A DNA stretch of 64,000 nucleotides from Bryum argenteum (GCA_037043015.1 CM073325.1:16905001-16969000); one strand, 5' to 3'; shown: positions 1 through 11,102, counted from the stretch's first letter. Notes: generated by a model from the letters alone, not told the origin. Program-made: numbers and translations.

Positions 1-1077
1 CGGACAAGGTCGAGCACCACAATCCAGAGAGGGAGGAGCCTACGAAATCCTCATGAAATGACAAACGCAAGAACTCCATCGAGCATGAACAAGGAATAAA
101 AATGGGGACGGTCATCATCATTATCAGAACTAGGAAAAAAAAAGGGCTGATGAGCACACGGGATTCGAGCACTTCGGAGGCCAAAATGCAGGCTTCGTCA
201 ACGAGGCTGGCCTTGTCGGCACATCCACAGATGATTAGCATACAAGTTTGAGCATGATGAGCACACAAGATAGGAGCATTTCGGAGGCCAAGATGGTGGC
301 TTCGTCAACAAAGCTGGCCATTTCGGCACTTTCAGAGATGAAAGCACACGGGAATCGAGCATTATGTGCACACGGGTTTCCAACACTTCAGAGGCCGAAA
401 CGGTGGCTTCGTCAACGAGGCTGGCCTTGTCAGCACTTCCAAAATGATGAGTAGTGGTTCGAGCATGATGAGCACACGAGATAGGAGTATTTCGATGGCG
501 AAGATGGTGGCTTCGTCATCGAAGCTCGCCACTTCGGCACTTCCACAGATGATAGCACATGGGATTCGAGCATGATGTCCACACATGATGAGCACTTCAG
601 AGGCCGAAACGGTGGCTTCGTCAACGAGGTTGGCCTTGTCAGCACTTCCACAGATGATGAGCACACACGGACAAGGTCGAGCACCACAATCCAGAGAGGG
701 AGCAGCCTACGAAATCCTCACAAAATAACAAACGCAAGAACTCTATCGAGCATGAACAAGGAATAAAAATGGGGACGGTCATCATCATTATCAGAACTAG
801 GAACAAAAAAGGGCTGATGAGCACACGGGATTCGAGCACTTCGGAGGCCAAAATGCAGGCTTCGTCAACGAGGCTGGCCTTGTCGGCACATCCACAGATG
901 ATTAGCACACGGGTTCGAGCATGATGAGCACACAAGATAGAAGAATTTCGGAGGCCAAGATGGTGGCTTCGTCAACGAAGCTAGCCATTTCGGCACTTCC
1001 ACAGATGAAAGCACACGGGACTCCACCATGATGAGCACACGGGATTCTGGCAATTCAGAGGCCAAAATGGTGGCTTC
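1..1077. repeat. Satellite-like tandem array with higher-order unit
   Basis: The core word GCTTCGTCAACGA or a close variant starts near 192, 299, 406, 510, 615, 859, 966 and 1073, so the basic monomer is about 105-107 bp. A larger unit beginning CGGACAAGGTCGAGC at position 1 recurs at 668, giving a higher-order period of about 667 bp that includes roughly 137 bp of non-monomer sequence. Reading frames here on both strands are repeat artefacts. The left edge is outside the window. The right edge is cut by the Ty3 element, which inserted in the core word GTCAA. Confidence 0.85.
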
Positions 1078-1082
1078 GTCAA

Positions 1083-2453
1083 TGTAGACTAGTTGTAATT
1101 ACTGAAAACTGGCTTTAGCAATTCTAATTGGTTAAACTTCAATTTTGGAAAGCAATTAGTAAATCAGTTGAACAAACAAGGAGAAAATCCGAGTAGTTGA
1201 TTACTAATTGGAACTTAGATTAATATAAGTAAAAGGCCAGTTGTAAAAGGATACGAATAGGCTAGGGGAAAAGGGGTACGAGTAGGTGCAACGGTTACTA
1301 CTGGAGGAAACAGCACAAGTAGGAGGAAGAAGAAAAACTATGGGCCCATTTGCATGTAGTCGAGTGTGGTCCCAGTCGTATGGAAGACTGTGTAATCGAG
1401 TAGTGTGTTTTGATCAATGTGTGTTTGTTTTATTGATGTACAAATCGGACTTATAAACGTAATTTGAATAGTATTTTGTACAGAAGTGTGTGGAGTGAAT
1501 GAAATGCAAGTTGTCTGATTGTGATGGAGTATGTATGAACGAGTCGTGAAATCTGAATTGCCTGTAGAGAGCTAAGTTGTGAGAAAGTTATCGAATGTTA
1601 ACGAATTGTAAGAACACAATAAATTCGAGTCGTTGAGAGGGAAATGAGTTGAAACAAGTATTGATAGAAACGAATTACCTTGTGTATGAATTGAGGGAAT
1701 AAAGTACAAATTGAAGGATCTGATTGAGTGATGGAATTCCGAGTAATATGAATGTCAAACAAATAAAATATCGAGTTGGTTTATGAGAAGCTACTGGTCG
1801 ATGTCATTGTAGTATAATTGATTGTTAACAATTATGTTTGAGAGTACAATTGAGAAATGAAGAAAACTTGTAAATTTTGTACAAATAGATGTCATAACAA
1901 TCTAATCTGTGAGACTGAAATTCGAATTGTGAACAAAGAGAAGTCGGAGAAGAAAGCCGAGTTGGAGCTTGATTCGAATAGAGTGAACAAAGCTAAAAGT
2001 GTTGTACCAGCAGAAGGAGTAGAGGAGAAAAGGTTGAATTGACAAGTTAAAGAAGAAGCAGAGAAACATCGAATTGGAATCATGAAGAAATTGAATCATT
2101 GAAAAAGACGAGTTGATGAAGAAGAATGGAAGACAAAATAGAAGTGACAACTAACAAATCAGGAAAGTAACAAATAGAAAGTTTTATCACCTACTATCTA
2201 ATTGGGGATAATGTTAATAAGAGTGAATTCTAAAGCTAATTGATAACAAAATAAAGAGTTACTTAAGTGAGAAGAAAAACAATTATCGAGTGGTTAATTA
2301 TTACCTTCTTAATCTTTAGTGTATCGAATTGTATCAAATAATCAAATCAACGTACAAAATAGACTTTAACAATCTATAGTAACCTCCTTGGAATGAATCT
2401 AAAATTACTTAGATGTTTATACCAATTCGTAAGAATTACTAAATATCTCTACA
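1083..2453 (+). repeat. 5' LTR of the Ty3 element
   Basis: It begins TGTAGACTAG and ends CTACA, giving the short inverted termini TGTAG/CTACA. The copy at 14284 is the same length and nearly identical; differences seen are T/C at base 3 and G/T near base 66. A TATA-like TATAAAC at 1452-1458 and an AATAAA at 1618-1623 fit a promoter and a polyadenylation signal inside the LTR. A 61-codon frame at 1857-2042 recurs in the other LTR and is probably not a gene. Confidence 0.95.
1452..1623 (+). promoter_or_regulatory. Putative LTR promoter (TATA) and poly(A) signal
   Basis: TATAAAC at 1452-1458 lies in the middle of the LTR and AATAAA follows at 1618-1623, about 165 bp downstream. This matches the usual U3-R-U5 arrangement. 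The same sequences recur about 13.2 kb downstream in the 3' LTR. The transcription start has not been shown. Confidence 0.45.
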
Positions 2454-2457
2454 TAAA

Positions 2458-2475
2458 TGGCGCTGCTGCCGGGGA
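2458..2475 (+). other. Primer binding site, tRNA-Asp type
   Basis: TGGCGCTGCTGCCGGGGA starts 4 bp after the 5' LTR. It closely matches the complement of a plant tRNA-Asp 3' end, which primes Athila-type elements in other plants. Two positions appear to differ from the usual sequence. The match was judged from memory. Confidence 0.75.
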
Positions 2476-2545
2476 GGTTCGAATAGATTAAGTCTACTAT
2501 TGGGTTAAAATATCTCCATCTACAGGAAGAGAATGCTACTTTTTA

Positions 2546-4129
2546 ATGAGCAGTCGTTCTATTCCTGCGGAATCTAGCAAACAAGCTAGGGAAGAGAGAG
2601 CCCGTAAACGAGCTAGAGAAAAAGAAGAGATAAAAGAATCTAATTTGAGAGAGAATCCTGCAACACCAAATTGGTCTGTGCCAGTGGCATTCACACCATA
2701 TCCATACCAAATTCGTGAGGCAGAAATTGCTGAGAGCAGTCAACAATCATTCAATTTGAAAAAGGACAAAGTTGGGGAAATAACCCAATTGAGTGAAAGT
2801 GAACGAGATCGGTTGAAAAATGAGACTGAGAGCCTTGAGTCAACATCCCATTTGTTTTGTGAAGGAATATGTTTTTCAACATTAAGTTCACCAAAACGAT
2901 CCCCTAGAAAATTAAAAGAACGAGTTGAATTTTTACCTTCTGAATTAACAGAAGAAATTGTTACCGACTCTCCATTAGGAAAATTTGAAAGAAAAAGTTT
3001 TCAATCCGAATCGGGAGAAGAAACTCCAAATCAAAAAGAAGTAACTAATCGGAAATTAATTATACCTAAGGTATTTCAAGAGGATCGAGTCGTTAATCAG
3101 GACAATTTGAGACAGGCTCTAATCGGAAAGTTGAACGCTTTACAACAACCGATTAGGCCAATAATCAATATGGCGGCACAGCCCCATAGATTACCAGTAG
3201 TGATGCGACCAGGTCATGATGATGATCGTCCCTATTCGTTGGTTCCATATCCTGAATTTGCTGGACAAATTGGTGAGGACCCTGATGCTCATATTTATGA
3301 ATTCCTAACTAGATGTAATACAAATAACGCGCGTACAGAAAGCCATTTTTTGAGTATTTTTCCAAGTACGTTAAAAGCCAATGCTAAGCTTTGGTTTCAA
3401 AGACAGCCATTTGGACAATTTCCAGATTGGACTAGTTTGAAAGATGCCTTCTTGGCTCATTTTAGACCAATGTCATATAACGAATTGTTACATCAAAGTT
3501 TTGCCGAGTTGCAAATGAATCAGGGTGAAACGGTCGATTCGTACTATAGACGAATGGAGGACATTCTAAATAGATTGGGAAATCATGGATATCCAAATCC
3601 CCATCTAATGCGCCAATTTATTGGGGGACTAAGTCCCCCAAGACTTAAAGCCTATGTGAGAGAAGGCACACCGGCCAATTTGCAAGCCGCTTATGATAGA
3701 GCCAAAATTTGGGAAGAAGTGCATTACGCTGAAATATACGGAAATCCAAGGCTGATTTATCAGAATCAAATTGAAAATAAATTAGTAAAACCAAGTCTTC
3801 CAAATACGATTAGTTACCTAGCACCTGCGTATGCAAACCCAAACGTAATAAATCAGCAACCTATAGTGGTTAGTCAATCACAACCAATGGGCAATAATCA
3901 AGTAAGAACTATGGTGACTCAGCCACAAATTAATGAGCCTATGGGTCGGAGTACCAACCCAACAGTGGAAGCTCAGTTGTCAGAGTTAACTAGAGAACTT
4001 GGGAATTTAACCCCTAAATTTCCTTGTGTTTTTTGGAGCTTGAGAGCTCAAAACTGCGATTTTCTACCACTATGTGCTCCTAGGGGTATAAACCAAGAAA
4101 ATTTACTTTTTTTAGACTTCCAACCGTAA
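2546..4129 (+). CDS. Gag polyprotein of the Ty3 element, C-terminus cut by a MITE
   Basis: This is the structural protein that would form the virus-like particle in the cytoplasm. Residues about 245-395 carry a retrotransposon gag domain: a region starting near HIYEFLTRC, then FRPMSYNELLHQSF, ETVDSYYRRMEDIL and an FIGGL block. The N-terminal third is charged and low in complexity. ATG 2546 is the first start after the primer site. Native sequence ends near residue 488 (GNL). The last 35 or so residues are encoded by the inserted MITE, and the stop is also MITE-derived. If the 1169-bp insertion including one TTAA is discounted, the frame passes straight into pol, so gag and pol were originally one frame in this copy. 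Confidence 0.9.
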   Translation: MSSRSIPAESSKQAREERARKRAREKEEIKESNLRENPATPNWSVPVAFTPYPYQIREAEIAESSQQSFNLKKDKVGEITQLSESERDRLKNETESLESTSHLFCEGICFSTLSSPKRSPRKLKERVEFLPSELTEEIVTDSPLGKFERKSFQSESGEETPNQKEVTNRKLIIPKVFQEDRVVNQDNLRQALIGKLNALQQPIRPIINMAAQPHRLPVVMRPGHDDDRPYSLVPYPEFAGQIGEDPDAHIYEFLTRCNTNNARTESHFLSIFPSTLKANAKLWFQRQPFGQFPDWTSLKDAFLAHFRPMSYNELLHQSFAELQMNQGETVDSYYRRMEDILNRLGNHGYPNPHLMRQFIGGLSPPRLKAYVREGTPANLQAAYDRAKIWEEVHYAEIYGNPRLIYQNQIENKLVKPSLPNTISYLAPAYANPNVINQQPIVVSQSQPMGNNQVRTMVTQPQINEPMGRSTNPTVEAQLSELTRELGNLTPKFPCVFWSLRAQNCDFLPLCAPRGINQENLLFLDFQP

Positions 4130-5175
4130 GATCTTGTACCTAACCCTATTAGAAAGTACACTTTCAAATTTCAACCGTTGGATGTTTGTCAATTGTGAGA
4201 TCGTAACGTTCAAAGTATGCTGATTTTTTTTTTTGGGCCTTTGCCCGGGAGGTATTGTCCACATGGTGCAAAGGGGGACTTGAGGATTATATGCCCAAAC
4301 ATTTTTCCCATATTTTTTTCCATGTAGTAAACTAAGTTGACTATGAGCATGCAAAATTTTAGAGGCTCATTTTGCTTCCTTAGTGTTCATGCACATTGTT
4401 TTCTAACTCTCACAAAAATTCGGTAAACATGAAATGTTTTGGTAATTTGGGCTTAGAAATATACCAATTTATTTCTAGAGAAAAGTGAACGGTGAGGAAG
4501 TGCTACCATACGTATGTAAATTTTAGATGGAAAAAATTCAAAAAATTTGAAAATCTCAAATTAGGAGAATTTACAAGAGCAACAATTGGCAAAATTTGAA
4601 GGAAATTGGAGAGGGCGACTTTGCAAGCCTGGGTGTACTTAGAAGAGCAACGGGCCCAAACATGTGATTAGTGGCCTTACAATCAACCTACAAGATTTAA
4701 TTATGGATTGTCATAATTATGCTCAACGAACACCAAGCTTGGGGTTTTTTTATCTCAAAAGCGCCTCTGCAGAAATTGCTAAGGTAATGGAGCCCAAGAT
4801 GCGATGAGGTGGCCCCTACAAGACTACCGAATGTCCGCCAAGTCCCTTCATTCTTTGTCGAGGTTACCTCTAAACCCACTCCACACCGCCGCCCATCGCG
4901 AATCCTTTCCCCGACCCTCAAGGCCGCCCGTTGCACGGCTTCACCTCTCATTGGTGCGGAAGGCAACCCGATCTGCCCTGGGATTGGGGTCAAAAACTAA
5001 AACATGCTCCCAAAAACTCTAAAAATGGAATTTATTCAAAAAAATTTATCGCACAAACTATGTAGTGTAGGGAACCTACTGTAAAAATCAGAGCTTCAAA
5101 AAATTATTTTAAAGCACTCAACGAGCTTGCCCAAAACAGCAAAAAGCCATTCCGGCTTTCTTGGATCTTTAGGGG
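4011..5175. mobile_element. TTAA-flanked MITE nested in gag-pol (1165 bp)
   Basis: TTAA lies on both sides (4007-4010 and 5176-5179). The termini are CCCCTAAA and TTTAGGGG, a perfect 8-bp inverted repeat (9 bp if the duplication is read as TA). The word CAACCGTAAGATCTTG at 4121-4136, about 110 bp from the left end, is shared with other TTAA elements here. A segment at 4230-4282 resembles the reverse complement of 20500-20556. No transposase is visible, so it is non-autonomous. Element plus one TTAA is 1169 bp, and removing that length puts gag and pol in the same frame. The TTAA target is piggyBac-like, but the superfamily is not proven. Confidence 0.8.
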
Positions 5176-5181
5176 TTAAGA

Positions 5182-8100
5182 GTGCACCTAACCAATGCGG
5201 GAGAAAAGAGAAGTGAACCAAATGAGGATAGGGCCCATATTTGGTGTTCAAATTGTAGGGGGCAGGGACACATGTCTATTAATTGTCCGTCACCCCCGAA
5301 TTTACCAGTAGAATGTAAATTTTGTGGAGGTGAACATGATATGGAAAATTGCACAAAACTTAAAAGTACTTTGATTAAATTTTCAAATAATAAAAACCGA
5401 AATGGGCAAGTGTATTGGATAGAGGAGAACAATAATAATAATGATTATCAAAATAGGAACAATAACGGGCCAAACCGAAGAAGGAATTTTAATAATTTTA
5501 ATAATTCGGGGAATAATGGTCCTAACACAAATTATCCTTATAGAAATTCCAATAATAGTGATTACGGTAGTAACCAAAATCGTCCTAGGGGTCAAAATGG
5601 ATATAACCAGAATCAAGGTTGGAACCAAAGTCAATCAAATAATCCCAACCAAAATAGTGGTAACCAAGCCTGGGCGGGTAGAAATACGAATTGGTCAAAT
5701 AATAGGTCCAATAATCCACAATGTTATAAATGCAGAGAGTTTGGACATATTTCGACATATTGTACAAACCCAGGACCAAGTGATGCATTTGCACTTATAT
5801 GCGGTAATTGTAAACAAAATGGGCATAGGGCAGAAGAATGTAACGCTCCACGTAAAAATGGACCGCGGGATGGGGAGGGGTATAATAAAAAAAATGACAC
5901 TAGTCCTAAAATAATTTTAATACAAGAAGATGAGCAAAACCGAAATAATAGGCCTACTTATCATGTCCATGCCATGATTGAGGAATATGAAAATAAAGAA
6001 AAGGGTAGGAAGGAACAAAATCATGTGAACGCAGTAGCAACTAGGAGCCAAAAGGGAAAACAAATTCCACTTGGGAGTTTAGAAGTCCTGAGGGAAAAAG
6101 AAATTACTAATAAAGAAGCCCAATATAATAAGAGTAGGGAAAATGTGAGAGACAGCCTTGGTAATATGGGAGAAGATAGTAAGGAATTGAATAATCAAGT
6201 TGGTCAAGAAAAGGCTTCAATGAGTAATAATCAAGTTGAAGGTAATTACGAGTTACAAGATATAAATACTAAATCGGTCCATTTTCAACCTGAGCCAGTA
6301 AGTGCAATAATACCAATAAAAGAAAAATTGGGTTTAGATGAAATTCAAGAGCCAGAATTACTCATTTATCCAAACATTGGTCAAAGTCAAGAGCAAGAGG
6401 AAAGGACAATTTCACCCCAAGTAGGCACGAAATATCAAATACCAGATAATATTGTAAGACCAAGTTGGGATAGAATACAACAAATAGATGGTAGAGATCA
6501 AGTGGGTACAACCATTAGGCCAATTGGCAAAAAGAAGAAAAATAAACCCAAACAATTAGGTATAATAGAAGGGTTGGAACAATATGATTTAATTCAAAAT
6601 TTAAATAATTTGAAGGCTGATATTACTATAGCCCAATTGTTAGCAATAGCACCTTGGTGTAGATCTATTCTTAAATCTAAAATTGTGAGGCGAAGAGCAA
6701 AGCAAATAGAGGTGAATGAAGTATCAATTAGCCCAGACCCAGGAGCCCCTATGATTGATATAGAAATTGATGGTTTAATTATTACAGGTGTCCAGATAGA
6801 TGGAGGTTCAAGCGTTAACTTAATGAACAACGAAACCATGGAAAACCTTAATCTATCTGGATTACTACCTACCAGATTGGTTTTAAGAATGGCTGACCAA
6901 AGCCGGGTGAAACCCTTGGGTATTTTGTCAAAAGTTAAGACAAAAATATCAGGACTTGTATTTTTCATAGATTTTATAGTATTCAAGCCTAGTACAATTA
7001 ATACTTCATACCCAATATTGTTAGGGAGGCCATGGCTTTATCAAGCAAGGGTGACAGACGATTGGGGTAAAGGCATATTAAAGATTCGTCAAAGGGATCA
7101 AAAGGTTAAGCTTGGAATGTATGCAAATAGGTACCAGGGTGAAACCCAGTGGGAGTTACCAGGTACTACTAGCCAATCAGAGTCAATGACAGAGGATGAA
7201 ACATATACGATTAGGGTGAGTAATACACCTAATATAGTAAATAATGTTAAGACACCTAAGAGAACTTTTAGGGAAGTAGCCCCTGGTGAATATAGTATAG
7301 AATACAAAGCTGATGATGATTCAGACGAAGTCATTCAAACTTGGCTAGAAGCACCCGTTTACAACATAACATCCGAATGGGAAAATATAAGTTCAAGTGA
7401 AAAGGAAAGAGTGAATACTTCATCAGATAGTGTTCCAAATAGGGCTTATATCGAGAAGAGCCAATGTCAGAATATTAATGTGGGTTCTGGGGAGGAAGAA
7501 AAGAACATCCAAGTATATGCCGGTTTACCTAAGGACGAACTAGTTGGTTGGAAGCAATTTTTTAGGACTAACGCAAAAACTTTTGCGTGGTCCTATAAGG
7601 ATTTAAGGGGCGTACCACCAGAAATTTGCGAACACAAAATAGAACTTGAAGAGGGTGCTAAACCCTCAAAACAAAGACCACATAGGCTAAACCCGAAGTA
7701 CTCACTAATGGTAAAGGAAGAAATAGAAAAATTAATTAATATAGGATTTATTTGTCCTGCCCCATATAGTGAGTGGGTGAGTCCAATCGTGATTGTGCCT
7801 AAGAAAGATGGACGCATACGAATTTGCCAAGATTTCCGAAAACTTAATGCGGTTACGAAAAAGGACCACTTCCCACTTCCATTTACAGATGCTATCCTAG
7901 ACAATGTAGCTGGACATGAATGCTATTCGTTTCTCGATGGATTTTCCGGATACAATCAAATCCAAATTGCTAAGGAAGACCAAGATAAAACCGCTTTCGT
8001 AACAGATTTAGGAATATTCGCATCAAAAGTTATGTTATTCGGTCTGTGTAATGGAGCAGCTACTTTTCAAAGGGTTGCTACATTAGCATTCCAAGAATAT

Positions 8101-10257
8101 TTGAGGGATTTCATGGAAGTCTTTTTGGATGATTTTTGTGTGTTCGGAAAGAAAGCAGAACATGCAAACCATTTGGAAAAATGTTTTGCTAAGTGTCACC
8201 AATTCGGAATATCGTTGAACGCTTCTAAATGCCAATTTGTAGTTCCATATGGGAAGCTACTAGGCCATATTGTAAGTAAGAAGGGTGTAAGTACCGACCC
8301 GGATAAAGTATCCAAAATCGTTAAGTTACCAATCCCAAGCACAGTGACACAAGTTCGAGGCTTTCTAGGACATGTCAGCTACTATAGGCGATTTATATTT
8401 TCTTATGCTAAGATAGCAGCCCCACTGAACATGTTGTTAAAGAAACTTGTAGCGGGCGCACACCCAATTTGGACGTTAGAGTGTGATGAGGCATTTAAAC
8501 TACTTAAAAATAAGTTAGTGACTGCCCCGATATTAGTATCTCCAAATTGGGAATTGCCATTCCATGTTTATGTTGACGCTAGCAATATAGCTATAGGCTG
8601 TGTACTTAGCCAAAAGGATGAAAATAAGAGAGATCACCCTATATATTTTGCTAGTAGGCAATTAATCCCGGCGGAAAGAAATTATACGACTACAGAACGG
8701 GAAGCACTTGGTATGGTTTATGCCGTACAAAAATTCCGTCATTATTTACTTGGTTATAAGTTCACAATTCATGTGGATCATGACGCATTAAAGTACTTAG
8801 TGAACAAACCACAATTAAGCGGTAGGTTGGCTAGATGGGTATTATTATTACAGGAGTTCCAGTTTGAAGTGGTAGTTCGGCCGGGCATATCCCATAGTAA
8901 CGCAGACCATTTGTCAAGGTTAGAAAAACCTGACAAGTCGGATTTAGAGCCAATTGATGACGAAATACCCGATGCTCAACTATTTGAGGTTGATATAATA
9001 AATACCGAATATGCAGAGATTTTAAATTACCTTAAAACGAATGAATTTCCAAATTGGTTCCAACCCTTGCAGCGGAAGGCCCTTTTAAAGAAGTGTAGGC
9101 CCTATACATTAATAGGGGGAACGTTATACAAACAGGGCCATGATGGCATTTTGCGCCGCTGCATTTATCAGAGTGAGGTACCCGCTATTTTGGAAGGGTG
9201 TCACTCTGATCCATGTGGGGGCCACTTCGCGGGAGAAGCTACAGCACGAAAAGCTCTTTTAGCAGGTTATTGGTGGCCGTCATTATTTAAGGATGCCCAT
9301 GCATATGCAAGGCGTTGTGACCCCTGTCAACGAGTAGGTAAACCAACCCCTTCAACAACAATGCCATTAAAGCCATTATTAGCCTTAGCCCCGTTTGAGA
9401 AATGGGGAATTGATTTCGTGGGTCTTATAGCACCACCTACACGGCAAGGCCGTAAACGTTACGTACTAGTAGCAACAGATTACGCTACTAAGTGGGCAGA
9501 AGCAATACCAACTAGGCACGATGATGCCCAAACAGTAGCCCGTTTTCTTCATGAGAATATAATTTCCCGCTTTGGTTGCCCTCAAGAACTTATTAGTGAT
9601 AGGGGCACACATTTTCTAAATGAAACTATTCGTGAACTAACTGAAAAATTTCTCATCAAGCACCGCAAAACAACCCCTTACCATCCTAGAGCAAATGGTC
9701 AAACAGAAAAGACTAATGGTTTGTTGTGTAAAATTTTAACCAAAACAATAAGTGGAGCAGGGAATGATTGGGATGACAAATTATGGGCTGCATTGTGGGC
9801 ATACCGCACAGCCTATAAGAGTACAACGGGATATACCCCCTTCCAATTGGTTTATGGGCAAGAGGCAATATTGCCTATTGAATTTGAAATACCATCATTA
9901 CGAGTGGCTATAGAAAATCGACTTGGACATACAGAAAGTCTAAAACATAGACTAATTGAGTTGGAAGCATTAGACGAAAAGAGACAAGATGCATATTTAA
10001 ACAATTTGGCCATTCAGAATAGGAGAAAATCATATTATGACAGCAAACTAGTACCTAAAACATTTAAGGAGGGAGACTTAGTATTGTTATATGATAGTCG
10101 TTTCTTTAAGTTTCCAGGTAAATTAAAAATTCATTGGTTAGGTCCCTATGAAATAAAGAATGTAAATCCCAATGGGTCAATACAATTGCAAGATTTTGAA
10201 GGTAAATTATTACCCACTCGAATTAATGGGTATAGGCTTAAGCCATATTTTATGTAG
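5182..10257 (+). CDS. Pol polyprotein of the Ty3 element (zinc knuckles, protease, RT, RNase H, integrase)
   Basis: This 1691-aa frame encodes the replication enzymes. CCHC knuckles lie near residues 22-35, 47-59, 180-193 and 208-221, so the nucleocapsid part of gag is also in this frame. An Asn-rich linker separates the knuckles. The aspartic protease motif DGGSS has its Asp at residue 540. Reverse transcriptase covers about 800-1000, with FLDDF (Asp 983-984) replacing the usual Y-x-DD. RNase H starts at VDAS (Asp 1132). Integrase has an H-H-C-C region near 1340-1385, first catalytic Asp about 1411 (GIDF), second in SDRGTHF, and Glu in NGQTEK. There is no chromodomain. The ATG at 5182 lies 3 bp past the MITE and is probably an accident of the insertion. 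The frame is otherwise uninterrupted. Confidence 0.95.
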   Translation: MHLTNAGEKRSEPNEDRAHIWCSNCRGQGHMSINCPSPPNLPVECKFCGGEHDMENCTKLKSTLIKFSNNKNRNGQVYWIEENNNNNDYQNRNNNGPNRRRNFNNFNNSGNNGPNTNYPYRNSNNSDYGSNQNRPRGQNGYNQNQGWNQSQSNNPNQNSGNQAWAGRNTNWSNNRSNNPQCYKCREFGHISTYCTNPGPSDAFALICGNCKQNGHRAEECNAPRKNGPRDGEGYNKKNDTSPKIILIQEDEQNRNNRPTYHVHAMIEEYENKEKGRKEQNHVNAVATRSQKGKQIPLGSLEVLREKEITNKEAQYNKSRENVRDSLGNMGEDSKELNNQVGQEKASMSNNQVEGNYELQDINTKSVHFQPEPVSAIIPIKEKLGLDEIQEPELLIYPNIGQSQEQEERTISPQVGTKYQIPDNIVRPSWDRIQQIDGRDQVGTTIRPIGKKKKNKPKQLGIIEGLEQYDLIQNLNNLKADITIAQLLAIAPWCRSILKSKIVRRRAKQIEVNEVSISPDPGAPMIDIEIDGLIITGVQIDGGSSVNLMNNETMENLNLSGLLPTRLVLRMADQSRVKPLGILSKVKTKISGLVFFIDFIVFKPSTINTSYPILLGRPWLYQARVTDDWGKGILKIRQRDQKVKLGMYANRYQGETQWELPGTTSQSESMTEDETYTIRVSNTPNIVNNVKTPKRTFREVAPGEYSIEYKADDDSDEVIQTWLEAPVYNITSEWENISSSEKERVNTSSDSVPNRAYIEKSQCQNINVGSGEEEKNIQVYAGLPKDELVGWKQFFRTNAKTFAWSYKDLRGVPPEICEHKIELEEGAKPSKQRPHRLNPKYSLMVKEEIEKLINIGFICPAPYSEWVSPIVIVPKKDGRIRICQDFRKLNAVTKKDHFPLPFTDAILDNVAGHECYSFLDGFSGYNQIQIAKEDQDKTAFVTDLGIFASKVMLFGLCNGAATFQRVATLAFQEYLRDFMEVFLDDFCVFGKKAEHANHLEKCFAKCHQFGISLNASKCQFVVPYGKLLGHIVSKKGVSTDPDKVSKIVKLPIPSTVTQVRGFLGHVSYYRRFIFSYAKIAAPLNMLLKKLVAGAHPIWTLECDEAFKLLKNKLVTAPILVSPNWELPFHVYVDASNIAIGCVLSQKDENKRDHPIYFASRQLIPAERNYTTTEREALGMVYAVQKFRHYLLGYKFTIHVDHDALKYLVNKPQLSGRLARWVLLLQEFQFEVVVRPGISHSNADHLSRLEKPDKSDLEPIDDEIPDAQLFEVDIINTEYAEILNYLKTNEFPNWFQPLQRKALLKKCRPYTLIGGTLYKQGHDGILRRCIYQSEVPAILEGCHSDPCGGHFAGEATARKALLAGYWWPSLFKDAHAYARRCDPCQRVGKPTPSTTMPLKPLLALAPFEKWGIDFVGLIAPPTRQGRKRYVLVATDYATKWAEAIPTRHDDAQTVARFLHENIISRFGCPQELISDRGTHFLNETIRELTEKFLIKHRKTTPYHPRANGQTEKTNGLLCKILTKTISGAGNDWDDKLWAALWAYRTAYKSTTGYTPFQLVYGQEAILPIEFEIPSLRVAIENRLGHTESLKHRLIELEALDEKRQDAYLNNLAIQNRRKSYYDSKLVPKTFKEGDLVLLYDSRFFKFPGKLKIHWLGPYEIKNVNPNGSIQLQDFEGKLLPTRINGYRLKPYFM

Positions 10258-10784
10258 TGATGTGGCCATCACATAAAAAGGGAGGGGGTAGGGGATAATA
10301 TAAGAACTTAAGAGAGAAAATGAGAGAATAACTTACAAATTGTAATATTGGCTTCTAACATTGTAATAACAAACTAAATAGTTCAAATAAATAGACTAAT
10401 GAATCAAATAAGTTATACAAAGACTAATTGTGTGAGGAAGACAGAAAGTTAAGGGGGATTTTGCCGAGTGGGAAAGAATAATTTAGAGAAAATTATTTGG
10501 AATAATAACTAATATAATAATCATTTACTAACAAACTAATAAGATAAAAACCAACTCGGAAGGAAGTGATAGAAAGAATCAACTTGGAACAAATATATGA
10601 TTTGACAGTACAACTTAAGGGCATGGAAGCCATCATATCTATCTTGTAACAGTTCAAAAGAAGGAATTTCAATCATGAGGAGATATCAAGATAATGAGGA
10701 AGTGACTGAAAGGCTAATGAATGGACTAGTTGGAAAAAGGGAGAGGTCAGGCTCGGGAACGAATTGTGAGCTTTACCAACCAGC
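10258..10784 (+). other. Post-pol spacer with internal polypurine tract
   Basis: No gene is recognised. A purine run AAAAAGGGAGGGGGTAGGGG at 10275-10294 directly follows the pol stop and looks like a plus-strand primer (polypurine tract). No comparable tract abuts the 3' LTR at 14284. The rest is AT-rich. A 65-codon frame at 10675-10872 runs across the next feature boundary and is not supported. Confidence 0.5.
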
Positions 10785-10910
10785 TGTCACGGACATACAC
10801 AAGAAGTTTCTAGAAGGTTCTTCTAAAATATTCTCTGAAGATTCCCTAAAAGATTCCTCGAAGATTCCTTGAAGATTCCCTGTGTCACGGCCACGTACTA
10901 GGTAGACAAC

Positions 10911-11060
10911 TTAGGAAGGTTCTAGAAGGTTCTAGAAGCTTCCGGAAACTTCTGGAAGTTCCTGGAAGTCTCTGGAAGTTTTTGGAAGGTCCTTGAAGTT
11001 TCCGGAAGGCCCTGGAAGCTTCTGGAAGGTCTTGGAAGTTCTTGGAAGGTCCTAGAAGGT
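10911..11060 (+). promoter_or_regulatory. Heat-shock-element-like array, 15 decamers with GAA every 10 bp
   Basis: GAA occurs at exactly the same position of 15 consecutive 10-bp blocks, with TTC or a one-base variant 5 bp away in most blocks. Two examples are TTCTAGAAGG and TTCCGGAAAC. The nGAAnnTTCn arrangement is the binding site of heat shock factor trimers, as known from the family. The array ends about 40 bp upstream of a TATA box. Heat induction is inference. Confidence 0.7.
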
Positions 11061-11102
11061 CCTAGGTTGAGGAAGGTTCTGGAGAACCTTCTTCTTAGCT
11101 AG

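Noticed and set aside
1857-2042. 61-codon frame found identically at 15058-15243
   Set aside because: It is simply the same LTR sequence twice; no independent sign of coding.
5441-5914. 157-codon frame overlapping pol
   Set aside because: Shadow of the AAT-rich Asn-linker in pol; Ile-rich composition follows from the codon shift.
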